Shown here piece by piece: positions 7,116 to 13,934 of a DNA stretch of 18,364 nucleotides. The stretch is taken from contig JAEZUZ010000093.1 in NCBI GenBank assembly GCA_023443345.1, forward strand, positions 1 through 18,364. The letters run 5' to 3'. The translations under genes were made by a program, and so were the position numbers. The notes under the pieces are model-generated. The model was not told the origin of the DNA and searched no databases. It saw only the letters and a program-made list of their open reading frames with translations. Source of the stretch: Bacillota bacterium. Lineage in GTDB: Bacteria > Bacillota > Clostridia > Peptostreptococcales > Acidaminobacteraceae. Position 1 is the first letter of the stretch; each line of letters opens with the position of its first letter.

Positions 7116-7141
7116 AAGGTCTGCATGTGCAGGCCTTTTTG
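7116..7141 (+). terminator. Terminator hairpin between the permease and PRPP synthase genes
   Basis: Stem AAGGTCTGC / GCAGGCCTT (9 bp with one G-T pair), loop ATGT, then TTTTT. It ends the permease transcript. If the promoter at 7087-7099 is active it also lies in the next gene's leader and could act as an attenuator. Confidence 0.8.
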
Positions 7142-7158
7142 ACAAATGGGAGGGGAGT

Positions 7159-8310
7159 ATGTCTGGTTCTAATCAACATCCTAATGGAACAGTTTCATTA
7201 GTTGTTTTAAATTCGGCAAAAAGTTTTGGGGATTCAGTAGATAAATTTCTTGTAGACTTAAGGCATCAATCTGCGATGTTTTCAAGCTATGAATATGTGA
7301 GAAATGACGATAGTTACAAGCTCTCGGTAGATCAGGTTAGGTTCGCAAATGGAGAGGGTAAAGTTGTCCTTGGAAATTCAACAAGGGGCAAGGACGTATA
7401 CATAATTGGCGACATATCTAATTACAGCATAACTTATCCGCTTCATGGAAAAGTTCATAATATGGGCCCTGATGAACACTTTCAGGATATAAAGAGAGTG
7501 GTTTCTGCACTTTCAGCAAAAGCTAAGAGAATAACAGTAATCATGCCTCTTCTATATGCCAGCAGACAGAATAAAAGGAGAAGGAGAGAGTCAGCTGATT
7601 GTGCGCTCGCTTTACAGGAGTTACAACATTTAGGTGTAAGCAATGTAATTACCTTTGATGCTCATGATCCAACAGTTGATAACTCAATTCCTCTAATTAC
7701 CTTCCAAAATATATTTCCTACATACGAAATAGTTAAGGAGATAATAAAAAACGAGAAAGATCTAGTTATTGATAGAGATAGACTTATTGTAATTTCTCCT
7801 GATACAGGTGGAATGGACAGAGCAATATATTATGCCAATGTATTAAATACAGATGTGAGTTTTTTCTATAAAAGAAGAAATTATTCTAAATTAGTAAAGG
7901 GATCTCATCCTATCGAATCATTAGAATATGTTGGTCGTGATCTTTCAAATATGGATATATTAATTACAGATGACATGATTTCTTCAGGTGATTCCATACT
8001 TTCAATTGCCAGAAAGCTAAAAGAGATGAATGCAGGAAGAATAATTGTAGCAGTAAGTTTTGCTCTATTTACTTCAGGTATTGATGAGTTTGATAAGGCT
8101 TGCAAAGAGGGATTAATACAGTCAGTTTATACTACAAATTTAAATTACATAGACGAAGAGATTTGTAAAAAACCATGGCTTCACAGGGTAAATATAGCTC
8201 CTTATTTAGCAAGAATAATAGATTATATAAATAATGATGAAAGTATAGAGCCTCTTCTTGAATCTACAGAGATAATCAAGAAGTTGCTTAAAAAAGCTAA
8301 AAAAGACTGA
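7159..8310 (+). CDS. Ribose-phosphate pyrophosphokinase-like protein (long, divergent PRPP synthase)
   Basis: 383 residues against about 310-320 for classical Prs. Predicted reaction: ribose 5-phosphate + ATP to PRPP + AMP, in the cytosol. Aligned motifs: FANGE (62-66) at the position of the usual FSDGE; MPLLYASRQNKR (129-140) at the catalytic flexible loop; DAHDP (167-171) at the conserved D-x-H; SPDTGGMDRA (213-222); and the PRPP loop DDMISSGDS (271-279), where classical enzymes have DDMIDTGGT. Extra length comes from a segment after the first sheet (about 88-112), the acidic/basic N-terminus and a C-terminal tail rich in Glu and Lys. The start follows GGGAGGGG. I recall similar long homologues from Clostridia annotated as Prs. 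Enzymatic activity is likely but not certain given the altered PRPP loop. Purine permease upstream, terminator downstream. Confidence 0.82.
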   Translation: MSGSNQHPNGTVSLVVLNSAKSFGDSVDKFLVDLRHQSAMFSSYEYVRNDDSYKLSVDQVRFANGEGKVVLGNSTRGKDVYIIGDISNYSITYPLHGKVHNMGPDEHFQDIKRVVSALSAKAKRITVIMPLLYASRQNKRRRRESADCALALQELQHLGVSNVITFDAHDPTVDNSIPLITFQNIFPTYEIVKEIIKNEKDLVIDRDRLIVISPDTGGMDRAIYYANVLNTDVSFFYKRRNYSKLVKGSHPIESLEYVGRDLSNMDILITDDMISSGDSILSIARKLKEMNAGRIIVAVSFALFTSGIDEFDKACKEGLIQSVYTTNLNYIDEEICKKPWLHRVNIAPYLARIIDYINNDESIEPLLESTEIIKKLLKKAKKD

Positions 8311-8328
8311 TATAAGTTAGAAAATATT

Positions 8329-8358
8329 AAAACTCTAGAGTTCTAGAGTTTTTTATTT
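8329..8358 (+). terminator. Intrinsic terminator of the PRPP synthase gene
   Basis: Stem AAAACTCTAG / CTAGAGTTTT with a four-base loop, followed by TTTATTTG. Perfect pairing. Confidence 0.88.
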
Positions 8359-8429
8359 GTATTGGGATCTTAAAAAAAATATTTTTGGGTATTATTCAAT
8401 GTAATGAAATTGTAAAACAGGAGAATTTT

Positions 8430-10130
8430 ATGGATAGAAAAAAAATACTTATAGTTGGCGGTGTTGCTGGTGGTGCTTCAACAGCAGCAAGAGTTCGAAG
8501 ATTAGATGAAAATGCTCAGATAATAATGTTTGAAAAAGGACCTAATGTTTCTTTTTCTAACTGTGCACTTCCTTTTCATCTAAGTGAGGTTGTATATCCA
8601 AGTTCTAAATTAGTTCTTATGAAACCTCAACAGTTTAAAAAACAGTATAACATTGATGCCAGAGTAAATTCTGAAGTTATATCTATTGATAGAGAAAATA
8701 AGACAGTGGAAGTTTTGGATCTAGTTGAAAACAGGAAATATAGAGAAAGTTATGACTATTTAATGTTGTCTCCAGGTGCAAATCCAATTATGCCTAAGAG
8801 TATAGAGGGAATAGATTTAGAGCATGTATTTTCTGTAAGAAATGTCGAAGATATAGCTAGAATTAAGATATATATTGATGAGAATAATATTGAAGATGTA
8901 GCTGTAATTGGTGGTGGATTTATAGGTATAGAAGTAATTGAGAATTTAGTTCATGCCAATAAGAAAGTTAAACTTATCGAAGCGGCACCTCAAGTTATGA
9001 CAGTATTTGATGATGATATGGCACAAATACTTCACAGAGAAATAGCTAATAAAGGAGTTGAATTAATTTTAAATGATGGCATTAAAAGAATAGATCGAGA
9101 TTATGTTGAACTCAATTCATCTAGAAAAGTTGATGCTAAAGCTGTAATTATGGCAATTGGTGTTAGCCCTGATACAAAATTAGCTAGAGAAGCTGGATTA
9201 GAATTGACTGAAAGAGGAGCTATAAAAGTAAATCATAACTATCAGACAAGTGATGAAAATATATATGCAGTAGGAGACGCAATAGAGGTTACAAATCTAA
9301 TTACTCAAAAGCCTACTAGACTTACACTTGCTGGGCCTGCTCAAAAACAAGCGAGAGCTGCAGCTGGTCATATGTACAATAGACCTTCTAAAAATCGTGG
9401 TGTAATTGGCTCAAGCGTTGTTAGGTGTTTTGATTTAAATGCTGCTTGTACAGGTCTTAATGAGAAAGCTTGTAATGATAACGATATACCTTATGATATA
9501 GCCTTTATTGTTCCATCTGATAAGGTAAGTTTAATGCCTGGCGTTAGTCCGATGTTCTTTAAGTTAGTATTTCATAAGCCATCTGGTAAGATATTAGGAG
9601 CGCAGGCCGTAGGTAGAGGAGAAGTAGACAAGAGAATAAATGTTATAGCTACAATGATTACAATGGGCGGTAACTTAGAAGATTTAGCAGAATTAGAATT
9701 AGCTTATGCTCCTTTATTTAGCACAGCAAAAGACGTAGTAAATTATGCAGCACTTGTTGGACTAAATATTTTAAATGGAGAATATAAACAAGTTCATATT
9801 ACAAAGGTGAGGGAATTAGTTGAGAACAATGAATTTATAATTGATGCCAGAGAAAAGGCAGAATATGAAAATTCTCACTTGATTAATGCAGTAAATATTC
9901 CTCTTAGCGAATTTAGAGATAGACTTGATGAAATACCTAAAGATAGACCAGTTTATATCCACTGTAGATCTGGCCAGAGAAGTTACAATATGGTAAGAGC
10001 ATTAGGAAATTTAGGTTATAAGAATGTATATAATATAGCTGGATCATATATTGCTATTAGTGAATATGAATGGTTCAGAGATAAGGCTTTAAATAGAGAA
10101 AAGATATTGACAGACTACAATTTTAAATAG
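8430..10130 (+). CDS. CoA-disulfide reductase / persulfide reductase-like flavoprotein with C-terminal rhodanese domain
   Basis: 566 residues from ATG 8430, chosen because CAGGAGAA lies just upstream. A frame extending back to TTG 8385 lacks a ribosome site. Pyridine-nucleotide disulfide oxidoreductase of the CoADR-RHD type. FAD-binding GGVAGGASTAARVRR (10-24); single active-site Cys45 in SFSNCALPF, as in CoA-disulfide reductases; NAD(P)-binding VIGGGFIG (159-166); second FAD motif YAVGDA (279-284); dimerisation domain (about 330-450); rhodanese domain (about 455-555) with IDAREKAEYENSHL and catalytic Cys512 in HCRSGQRS. Known homologues reduce CoA disulfide or CoA/polysulfide persulfides with NAD(P)H, the rhodanese cysteine passing sulfane sulfur to the flavin site. 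This suggests thiol-redox or persulfide metabolism here. It is monocistronic, with terminators on both sides. Substrate and cofactor preference cannot be read. Confidence 0.93.
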   Translation: MDRKKILIVGGVAGGASTAARVRRLDENAQIIMFEKGPNVSFSNCALPFHLSEVVYPSSKLVLMKPQQFKKQYNIDARVNSEVISIDRENKTVEVLDLVENRKYRESYDYLMLSPGANPIMPKSIEGIDLEHVFSVRNVEDIARIKIYIDENNIEDVAVIGGGFIGIEVIENLVHANKKVKLIEAAPQVMTVFDDDMAQILHREIANKGVELILNDGIKRIDRDYVELNSSRKVDAKAVIMAIGVSPDTKLAREAGLELTERGAIKVNHNYQTSDENIYAVGDAIEVTNLITQKPTRLTLAGPAQKQARAAAGHMYNRPSKNRGVIGSSVVRCFDLNAACTGLNEKACNDNDIPYDIAFIVPSDKVSLMPGVSPMFFKLVFHKPSGKILGAQAVGRGEVDKRINVIATMITMGGNLEDLAELELAYAPLFSTAKDVVNYAALVGLNILNGEYKQVHITKVRELVENNEFIIDAREKAEYENSHLINAVNIPLSEFRDRLDEIPKDRPVYIHCRSGQRSYNMVRALGNLGYKNVYNIAGSYIAISEYEWFRDKALNREKILTDYNFK

Positions 10131-10152
10131 TATTAGATGATGGGAATATTAA

Positions 10153-10187
10153 AAGCGAGTTCGGTTGAACTCGCTTCTTTTTGTTTT
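10153..10187. terminator. Intrinsic terminator, possibly bidirectional
   Basis: A perfect 10-bp stem AAGCGAGTTC / GAACTCGCTT with loop GGTT, followed on the plus strand by CTTTTTGTTTTT. It ends the flavoprotein gene. It also lies just beyond the stop of the converging binding-protein gene, where the minus strand has a short TTTAAT tail, so it may serve both. Confidence 0.88.
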
Positions 10188-10194
10188 TAATTTA

Positions 10195-10965
10195 TTATTC
10201 TATATTTGAGTATTTTTGTTCCCATTCTTGAATTAACTTTTGATCTAATATTTTTTGAATTGATGAATTTACTTTATCAAGAAGTTCTTTATTTCCCTTT
10301 GGAACTGCAATGCCATATTCTTCTTTATCAAATGCTGAGTCGTCTTTAACAATTTTAAGATCTTTATTATTCTCAATATATTTGTCTGCAGTTGCAGAGT
10401 CAATTACAACTACATCGCATTTATTGTTTGAAAGTTCTAGTACTGCATCAGCGCCATTTTTAAATGAAATAGCTTCATATCCAAGTTTTTTTACTGCAAC
10501 TTCACCGGTATAACCTTGAACTACAGCTATTTTTTTATCTTTTAAGTCTTGAGCAGATTTAATGTCTGAGTTGTTATTAACTATCATTACTTGAGTTGCA
10601 TTATAGTATGGTATAGAAAAGTCCACTTCTTCTTTTTTCTCTGGAGTTATTGTTATACCACCGATAATTAAGTCAACCTGTTTATTATTTAGTGCCAATA
10701 CTAATGCATCAAATTCCATATTTTCTACTTTTGCATCAAAGTTATTGTCCTGAGCGATAAATTTAGTTATTTCCATATCTATTCCGCTAAATTGATCAAA
10801 TATAGGATCTTTAGATGTAACAAATGCAAATGGTGGAAATTCTGCGTTAGTTCCAAAAATTACCTTATCTCCTGTTGAACTTTCTGATTTTTCTTCTTTT
10901 TTTGAGCAGGCAACTGAAAAAATAGCAATTGTTGCCAACATAAAAATTAATATTGTTTTTTTCAT
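10195..10965 (-). CDS. Amino-acid ABC transporter substrate-binding lipoprotein (family 3)
   Basis: 256 residues. The N-terminus MKKTILIFMLATIAIFSVAC is a lipoprotein signal with Cys20 as the lipidated residue; Ser at -3 is a slightly atypical lipobox. A charged Lys/Glu/Ser linker follows, then a family 3 periplasmic-type binding fold: KVIFGTNAEFPPFAF (substrate-contact Phe/Pro stretch), IDMEITKFIA, VENMEFDALVLALNNKQVDLIIGGITITPEK and EYGIAVPKGNKEL. These are typical of polar or basic amino acid (Gln, Arg, Lys, His, cystine) receptors. The protein is anchored on the outer face of the membrane. AAGGAGA precedes the ATG. It is the second gene of a two-gene operon, 9 bases after the permease. 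Substrate not determinable. Confidence 0.93.
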   Translation of the reverse strand: MKKTILIFMLATIAIFSVACSKKEEKSESSTGDKVIFGTNAEFPPFAFVTSKDPIFDQFSGIDMEITKFIAQDNNFDAKVENMEFDALVLALNNKQVDLIIGGITITPEKKEEVDFSIPYYNATQVMIVNNNSDIKSAQDLKDKKIAVVQGYTGEVAVKKLGYEAISFKNGADAVLELSNNKCDVVVIDSATADKYIENNKDLKIVKDDSAFDKEEYGIAVPKGNKELLDKVNSSIQKILDQKLIQEWEQKYSNIE

Positions 10966-10974
10966 AATATCTCC

Positions 10975-11655
10975 TTACGCTTTCTTTCTTAAATGTAATT
11001 CTATTTTTGAAAGTATAATTGTTAAAATTTTTACTATTATAAAGTATATAACTGCTGTACCAACAAGAGGCATAAAAGCTTCAAAGGTAGCAGTTTTTAT
11101 AAAGTCTCCGGCTTTTTGTATGTCTACAAGTCCTACATAACCAACTATTGCTGTTTCTTTTAATAAAGTTATGAACTCATTACATAGTGCTGGAAATATA
11201 TTTCTTATAGCTTGTGGAAGTACTATTAGCCGCATTGTCTGTCTGTGGTTTAGACCAATAGATAGACCGGCTTCTTCCTGTCCCTTATTTACAGATAATA
11301 TTCCAGCTCTTATTATTTCTGATACATAGGCACCTGAATTTATAGAAAAAGCTATAGCAGCTATTATCCATTTTTCCCAGTGAACATTTGCAAATATTAC
11401 AAAGTATATTATCATGAGTTGGGTAACTGACGGAGTGCCTCTTATGACATCTGTATATATTTTTCCTATTAATCTAAGGAGTTTATTTTTTGAAAGAGTG
11501 CATCGTGCTATTAAAATACCTATAAATATTCCTAGGATAGAGGCAACAAGTGCAATTCTTATTGTTATACTAATTCCATTAAGTAGCATTAAATATCTAT
11601 CATCTCTTATAAAACATTTATGAAATGTATCATAGAGAGTTAGCAAGTTTGACAT
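10975..11655 (-). CDS. Polar amino-acid ABC transporter permease
   Basis: 226 residues of the HisM/GlnP/ArtQ type with about five membrane helices. The conserved cytoplasmic EAA loop reads EEAGLSIGLNHRQTMRLIVLPQAI (residues about 141-164), the contact site for the ATPase. GTPSVTQLMIIYFVIF is the typical second-helix region. The start is supported by AAGGAGA a few bases before ATG 11655, with a promoter upstream. The binding protein follows directly. No ATP-binding subunit is encoded on either side: the next genes are cggR (divergent) and the flavoprotein (convergent). The ATPase must be encoded elsewhere or shared with another transporter. Such permeases work as homodimers, or as heterodimers with a second permease. 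Confidence 0.93.
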   Translation of the reverse strand: MSNLLTLYDTFHKCFIRDDRYLMLLNGISITIRIALVASILGIFIGILIARCTLSKNKLLRLIGKIYTDVIRGTPSVTQLMIIYFVIFANVHWEKWIIAAIAFSINSGAYVSEIIRAGILSVNKGQEEAGLSIGLNHRQTMRLIVLPQAIRNIFPALCNEFITLLKETAIVGYVGLVDIQKAGDFIKTATFEAFMPLVGTAVIYFIIVKILTIILSKIELHLRKKA

Positions 11656-11683
11656 ATGTTCTCCTTATCTACAATATTAGTAA

Positions 11684-11712
11684 ATTATACTATTAGTACA
11701 GAATTAGTTCAA
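11684..11712 (-). promoter_or_regulatory. Promoter of the amino-acid ABC operon
   Basis: On the minus strand, TTGAAC (11707-11712) and a perfect TATAAT (11684-11689) with a 17-base spacer. About 28 bases separate the -10 from the permease ATG. Confidence 0.65.
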
Positions 11713-11801
11713 GTTTTTAAGTTTAATTAAAAGTTTTATATATGTTAATGTTAAAAATGTTAAAAAAATATTTTATTATAAAGGTATCAAATAGATAAAA
11801 T

Positions 11802-11814
11802 ATGTGATATACTA
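11802..11814 (+). promoter_or_regulatory. Extended -10 promoter of the cggR-gap operon
   Basis: TG-A-TATACT (TATACT at 11808-11813) is an extended -10, about 53 bases before the cggR ATG. The -35 region is weak (GTATCA at 11784-11789, 18-base spacer). The 13-mer is identical to the one before the PRPP synthase gene. Confidence 0.55.
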
Positions 11815-11822
11815 GTCCTAAA

Positions 11823-11854
11823 GTACGATATTGCACGGTTGGTCAAAAACGTAC
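11823..11854. promoter_or_regulatory. Candidate CggR operator region
   Basis: GTACG (11823-11827) and CGTAC (11850-11854) form an inverted repeat around a GC-richer core (GCACGGTTGGTC) in an otherwise very AT-rich leader, just after the predicted transcription start. In Bacillus, CggR binds between its promoter and its own gene. The sequence is not a clear copy of the Bacillus direct-repeat operator. Confidence 0.25.
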
Positions 11855-11866
11855 CAAGGAGATTCA

Positions 11867-12874
11867 ATGTCTAAAATATGGGAAATAGTTCCAGAGTCAA
11901 GAGAGCTATTGCAGAGAAGACTTGAGATTTTAAATCTTGTAAAAATAAAGGGAATTGTAGGAAGAAAACTTATTTCACAGGACTTAGAAATTTCTGAAAG
12001 ACAAATAAGAAATGAAGCTTACATTTTAGCCGATTTAGGGCTTATAACTCAAAATTCTACAGGATTGTCTATAACTCAAAAGGGGATTGAGTTGCTCAGG
12101 GATTTTAGCAGTTTTCTAGAGTCATTTGACTCTTTAAAAATGCTTGAAGTAAGACTAAAAGAGATCTTAAAAATAAAGGATGTCGTAGTCATTAAAAATG
12201 GTTCAGACCAGGAAAAGCTGTTGACCGAATCAAGTATTAGAAAGCTTTCAAAAATGCTTAAAAATACAAAAGTTTTAGGCATAACTGGAGGTTCATCAGT
12301 TGCATCTATAGTGAGAGCCTATCCAGAGAAATTTGCCAATGTTGAAGTTGTGGCAGCAAGAGGCAGTATTGGAAGTAGCACTCATGATCAAGCTAATACT
12401 GTTGGATCAATTTTAGCTGGGAAATTAGGTGCAAAATTTTATCCCTTATTTACACCAGATACTCTAAGTTCACCTTTGCTAAATTCAATAAAGGATGATC
12501 CAATAATGGTTCAGACTTTAAACAAGATATCTATGATTGATACTCTTGTATTTGGTATTGGTAGATCTGATGTTATGGCAAAAATGCGACATGTCGATGA
12601 AAAATATTTAGAAATGTTGCAAAAAAATAATGCTATAGCAGAGTCTTTTGGGTATTATTTTAATGATAACGGACAAGTGATTGATCAAATTTCTTCCTTT
12701 GGGATATCAATTGAACGCTACAAGAGTTTAGAAAGAATTTTAGCGTTGGCTTATTCAAAGGAAAAGGCAAGAGCAATCATTGCTGTAAGTCATATAAATC
12801 ATAACCTTACTCTCGTTACAGATGAGAGTTGTGCAAAAGAAATCATAAGGATTACAGGAGGCAATAATGGTTAA
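11867..12874 (+). CDS. cggR: Central glycolytic genes regulator CggR
   Basis: 335 residues from ATG 11867 (AAGGAGA five bases upstream). An in-frame TTG 36 bases earlier lacks a ribosome site. It is a SorC/DeoR-type repressor. The N-terminal winged helix (about 1-75) contains GRKLISQDLEISERQIRNEAYILADLGLI, and the linker is KGIELLRDFSSFL. The C-terminal effector domain shows VLGITGGSSVASIVRAYPEK, EVVAARGSIG, QANTVGSILAGKLGAKFYPL and DTLVFGIGRSDVMAKMR, the sugar-phosphate-binding fold. In Bacillus, fructose 1,6-bisphosphate binding relieves repression of this operon. The last codons overlap the start of gap by eight bases, giving translational coupling. Being first in the operon, it should autoregulate. 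Length is close to the Bacillus protein (340). Confidence 0.95.
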   Translation: MSKIWEIVPESRELLQRRLEILNLVKIKGIVGRKLISQDLEISERQIRNEAYILADLGLITQNSTGLSITQKGIELLRDFSSFLESFDSLKMLEVRLKEILKIKDVVVIKNGSDQEKLLTESSIRKLSKMLKNTKVLGITGGSSVASIVRAYPEKFANVEVVAARGSIGSSTHDQANTVGSILAGKLGAKFYPLFTPDTLSSPLLNSIKDDPIMVQTLNKISMIDTLVFGIGRSDVMAKMRHVDEKYLEMLQKNNAIAESFGYYFNDNGQVIDQISSFGISIERYKSLERILALAYSKEKARAIIAVSHINHNLTLVTDESCAKEIIRITGGNNG

Positions 12875-13871
12875 AGTAGGTATTAACGGTTTTGGACGTA
12901 TTGGTCGTCTAGTTTTAAGAAAAATCGTAGAAACAGAAGGTATGGAAGTAGTTGCAGTTAACGACTTAACTCCAGCTGATATGCTTGTTCATCTATTCAA
13001 GTATGATTCAACTCAAGGAAGATTCAATGGCAAGGTTGAATTAAAAGATGACAAACTAGTTGTTAATGGTAAAGAAATCAAAGTTCTAAGCAATGCTAAC
13101 CCAGAAGAACTTCCATGGGGAGAACTTGATGTAGATGTTGTTCTTGAGTGTACAGGATTCTTCGCTTCAAAAGACAAAGCAGAAAAACACATCAAGGCAG
13201 GTGCTAAGAAGGTTGTTATTTCAGCTCCAGCTGGTAACGATGTTAAGACAGTCGTTTACAATGTAAACCACGAAGTACTAGATGGTTCAGAAACAGTTAT
13301 ATCAGCTGCTTCTTGTACAACAAACTGTTTAGCTCCAATGGCTAAAGTTCTTAATGATAAGTTTGGTGTTGTTCAAGGTATTATGACAACAATTCACGCT
13401 TATACAGGAGATCAAAATACTCTAGATGCACCTCACAGAAAAGGTGATTTCAGACGTGCTCGTGCAGCAGCAGCAAACATCGTTCCTAACTCAACAGGTG
13501 CTGCTAAGGCAATCGGTCTAGTTATTCCAGAACTTAATGGAAAGCTTGATGGTGCTGCACAACGTGTTCCAGTTCCAACAGGATCACTAACAGAATTAGT
13601 AACAATTCTTGAAAAGAATGTAACTGTTGATGAAATTAATAATGCTATGAAAGAAGCTAGCAATGAGTCTTTTGGTTATACAGAAGAGCCTCTTGTATCT
13701 TCAGACATAATCGGAATTGATTATGGTTCATTATTTGATGCAACACAGACAAAGATTATGGATGTAAATGGAAAACAACTTGTTAAGACTGTTGCATGGT
13801 ATGACAACGAAATGTCTTATACAGTTCAATTAGTTCGTACATTAAAGTATTTTGTAAACCTAATCAAATAG
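12867..13871 (+). CDS. gap: Glyceraldehyde-3-phosphate dehydrogenase, glycolytic
   Basis: 334 residues, full length, a cytosolic homotetramer. It oxidises glyceraldehyde 3-phosphate with NAD+ and phosphate to 1,3-bisphosphoglycerate. NAD-binding GINGFGRIGR (5-14), with Asp33 in AVNDL favouring NAD over NADP. Catalytic Cys150 in SAASCTTNC and His177 in TIHAYTGDQ; PHRKGDFRRARAAAANIVP and WYDNEMSYT complete the family marks. AGGAGG lies five bases before the ATG inside cggR. Six of its ten Arg codons are CGT, whereas neighbouring genes use almost only AGA, which suggests selection for high expression. Second gene of the operon, followed by a hairpin in the gap before pgk. Confidence 0.99.
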   Translation: MVKVGINGFGRIGRLVLRKIVETEGMEVVAVNDLTPADMLVHLFKYDSTQGRFNGKVELKDDKLVVNGKEIKVLSNANPEELPWGELDVDVVLECTGFFASKDKAEKHIKAGAKKVVISAPAGNDVKTVVYNVNHEVLDGSETVISAASCTTNCLAPMAKVLNDKFGVVQGIMTTIHAYTGDQNTLDAPHRKGDFRRARAAAANIVPNSTGAAKAIGLVIPELNGKLDGAAQRVPVPTGSLTELVTILEKNVTVDEINNAMKEASNESFGYTEEPLVSSDIIGIDYGSLFDATQTKIMDVNGKQLVKTVAWYDNEMSYTVQLVRTLKYFVNLIK

Positions 13872-13889
13872 TAAATAAAATATGAGATT

Positions 13890-13920
13890 GGCGGGAGGTT
13901 TACCTTCCGCCTTCGTTTTA
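13890..13920 (+). promoter_or_regulatory. Intra-operon hairpin between gap and pgk
   Basis: A GC-rich 9-bp stem GGCGGGAGG / CCTTCCGCC (one G-T pair) with loop TTTA is followed by the imperfect T tract TTCGTTTTA. It starts 18 bases after the gap stop. It could be a partial terminator or a 3'-end stabiliser of the cggR-gap mRNA. No promoter was recognised between it and pgk. Confidence 0.75.
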
Positions 13921-13934
13921 TAAATGGAGGCTAT

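Noticed and set aside
8385..8429. Upstream TTG start for the flavoprotein gene
   Set aside because: No ribosome site precedes it, the added 15 residues are not part of the FAD fold, and CAGGAGAA sits correctly before ATG 8430.
11831..11866. Upstream TTG start for cggR
   Set aside because: It has no ribosome site and overlaps the likely operator; AAGGAGA precedes ATG 11867 at the right distance.
13433..13663. Minus-strand frame inside gap, and similar antisense frames inside pgk, tpiA, gpmI and the PRPP synthase gene
   Set aside because: They are shadows of strongly conserved genes, without ribosome sites or family features.
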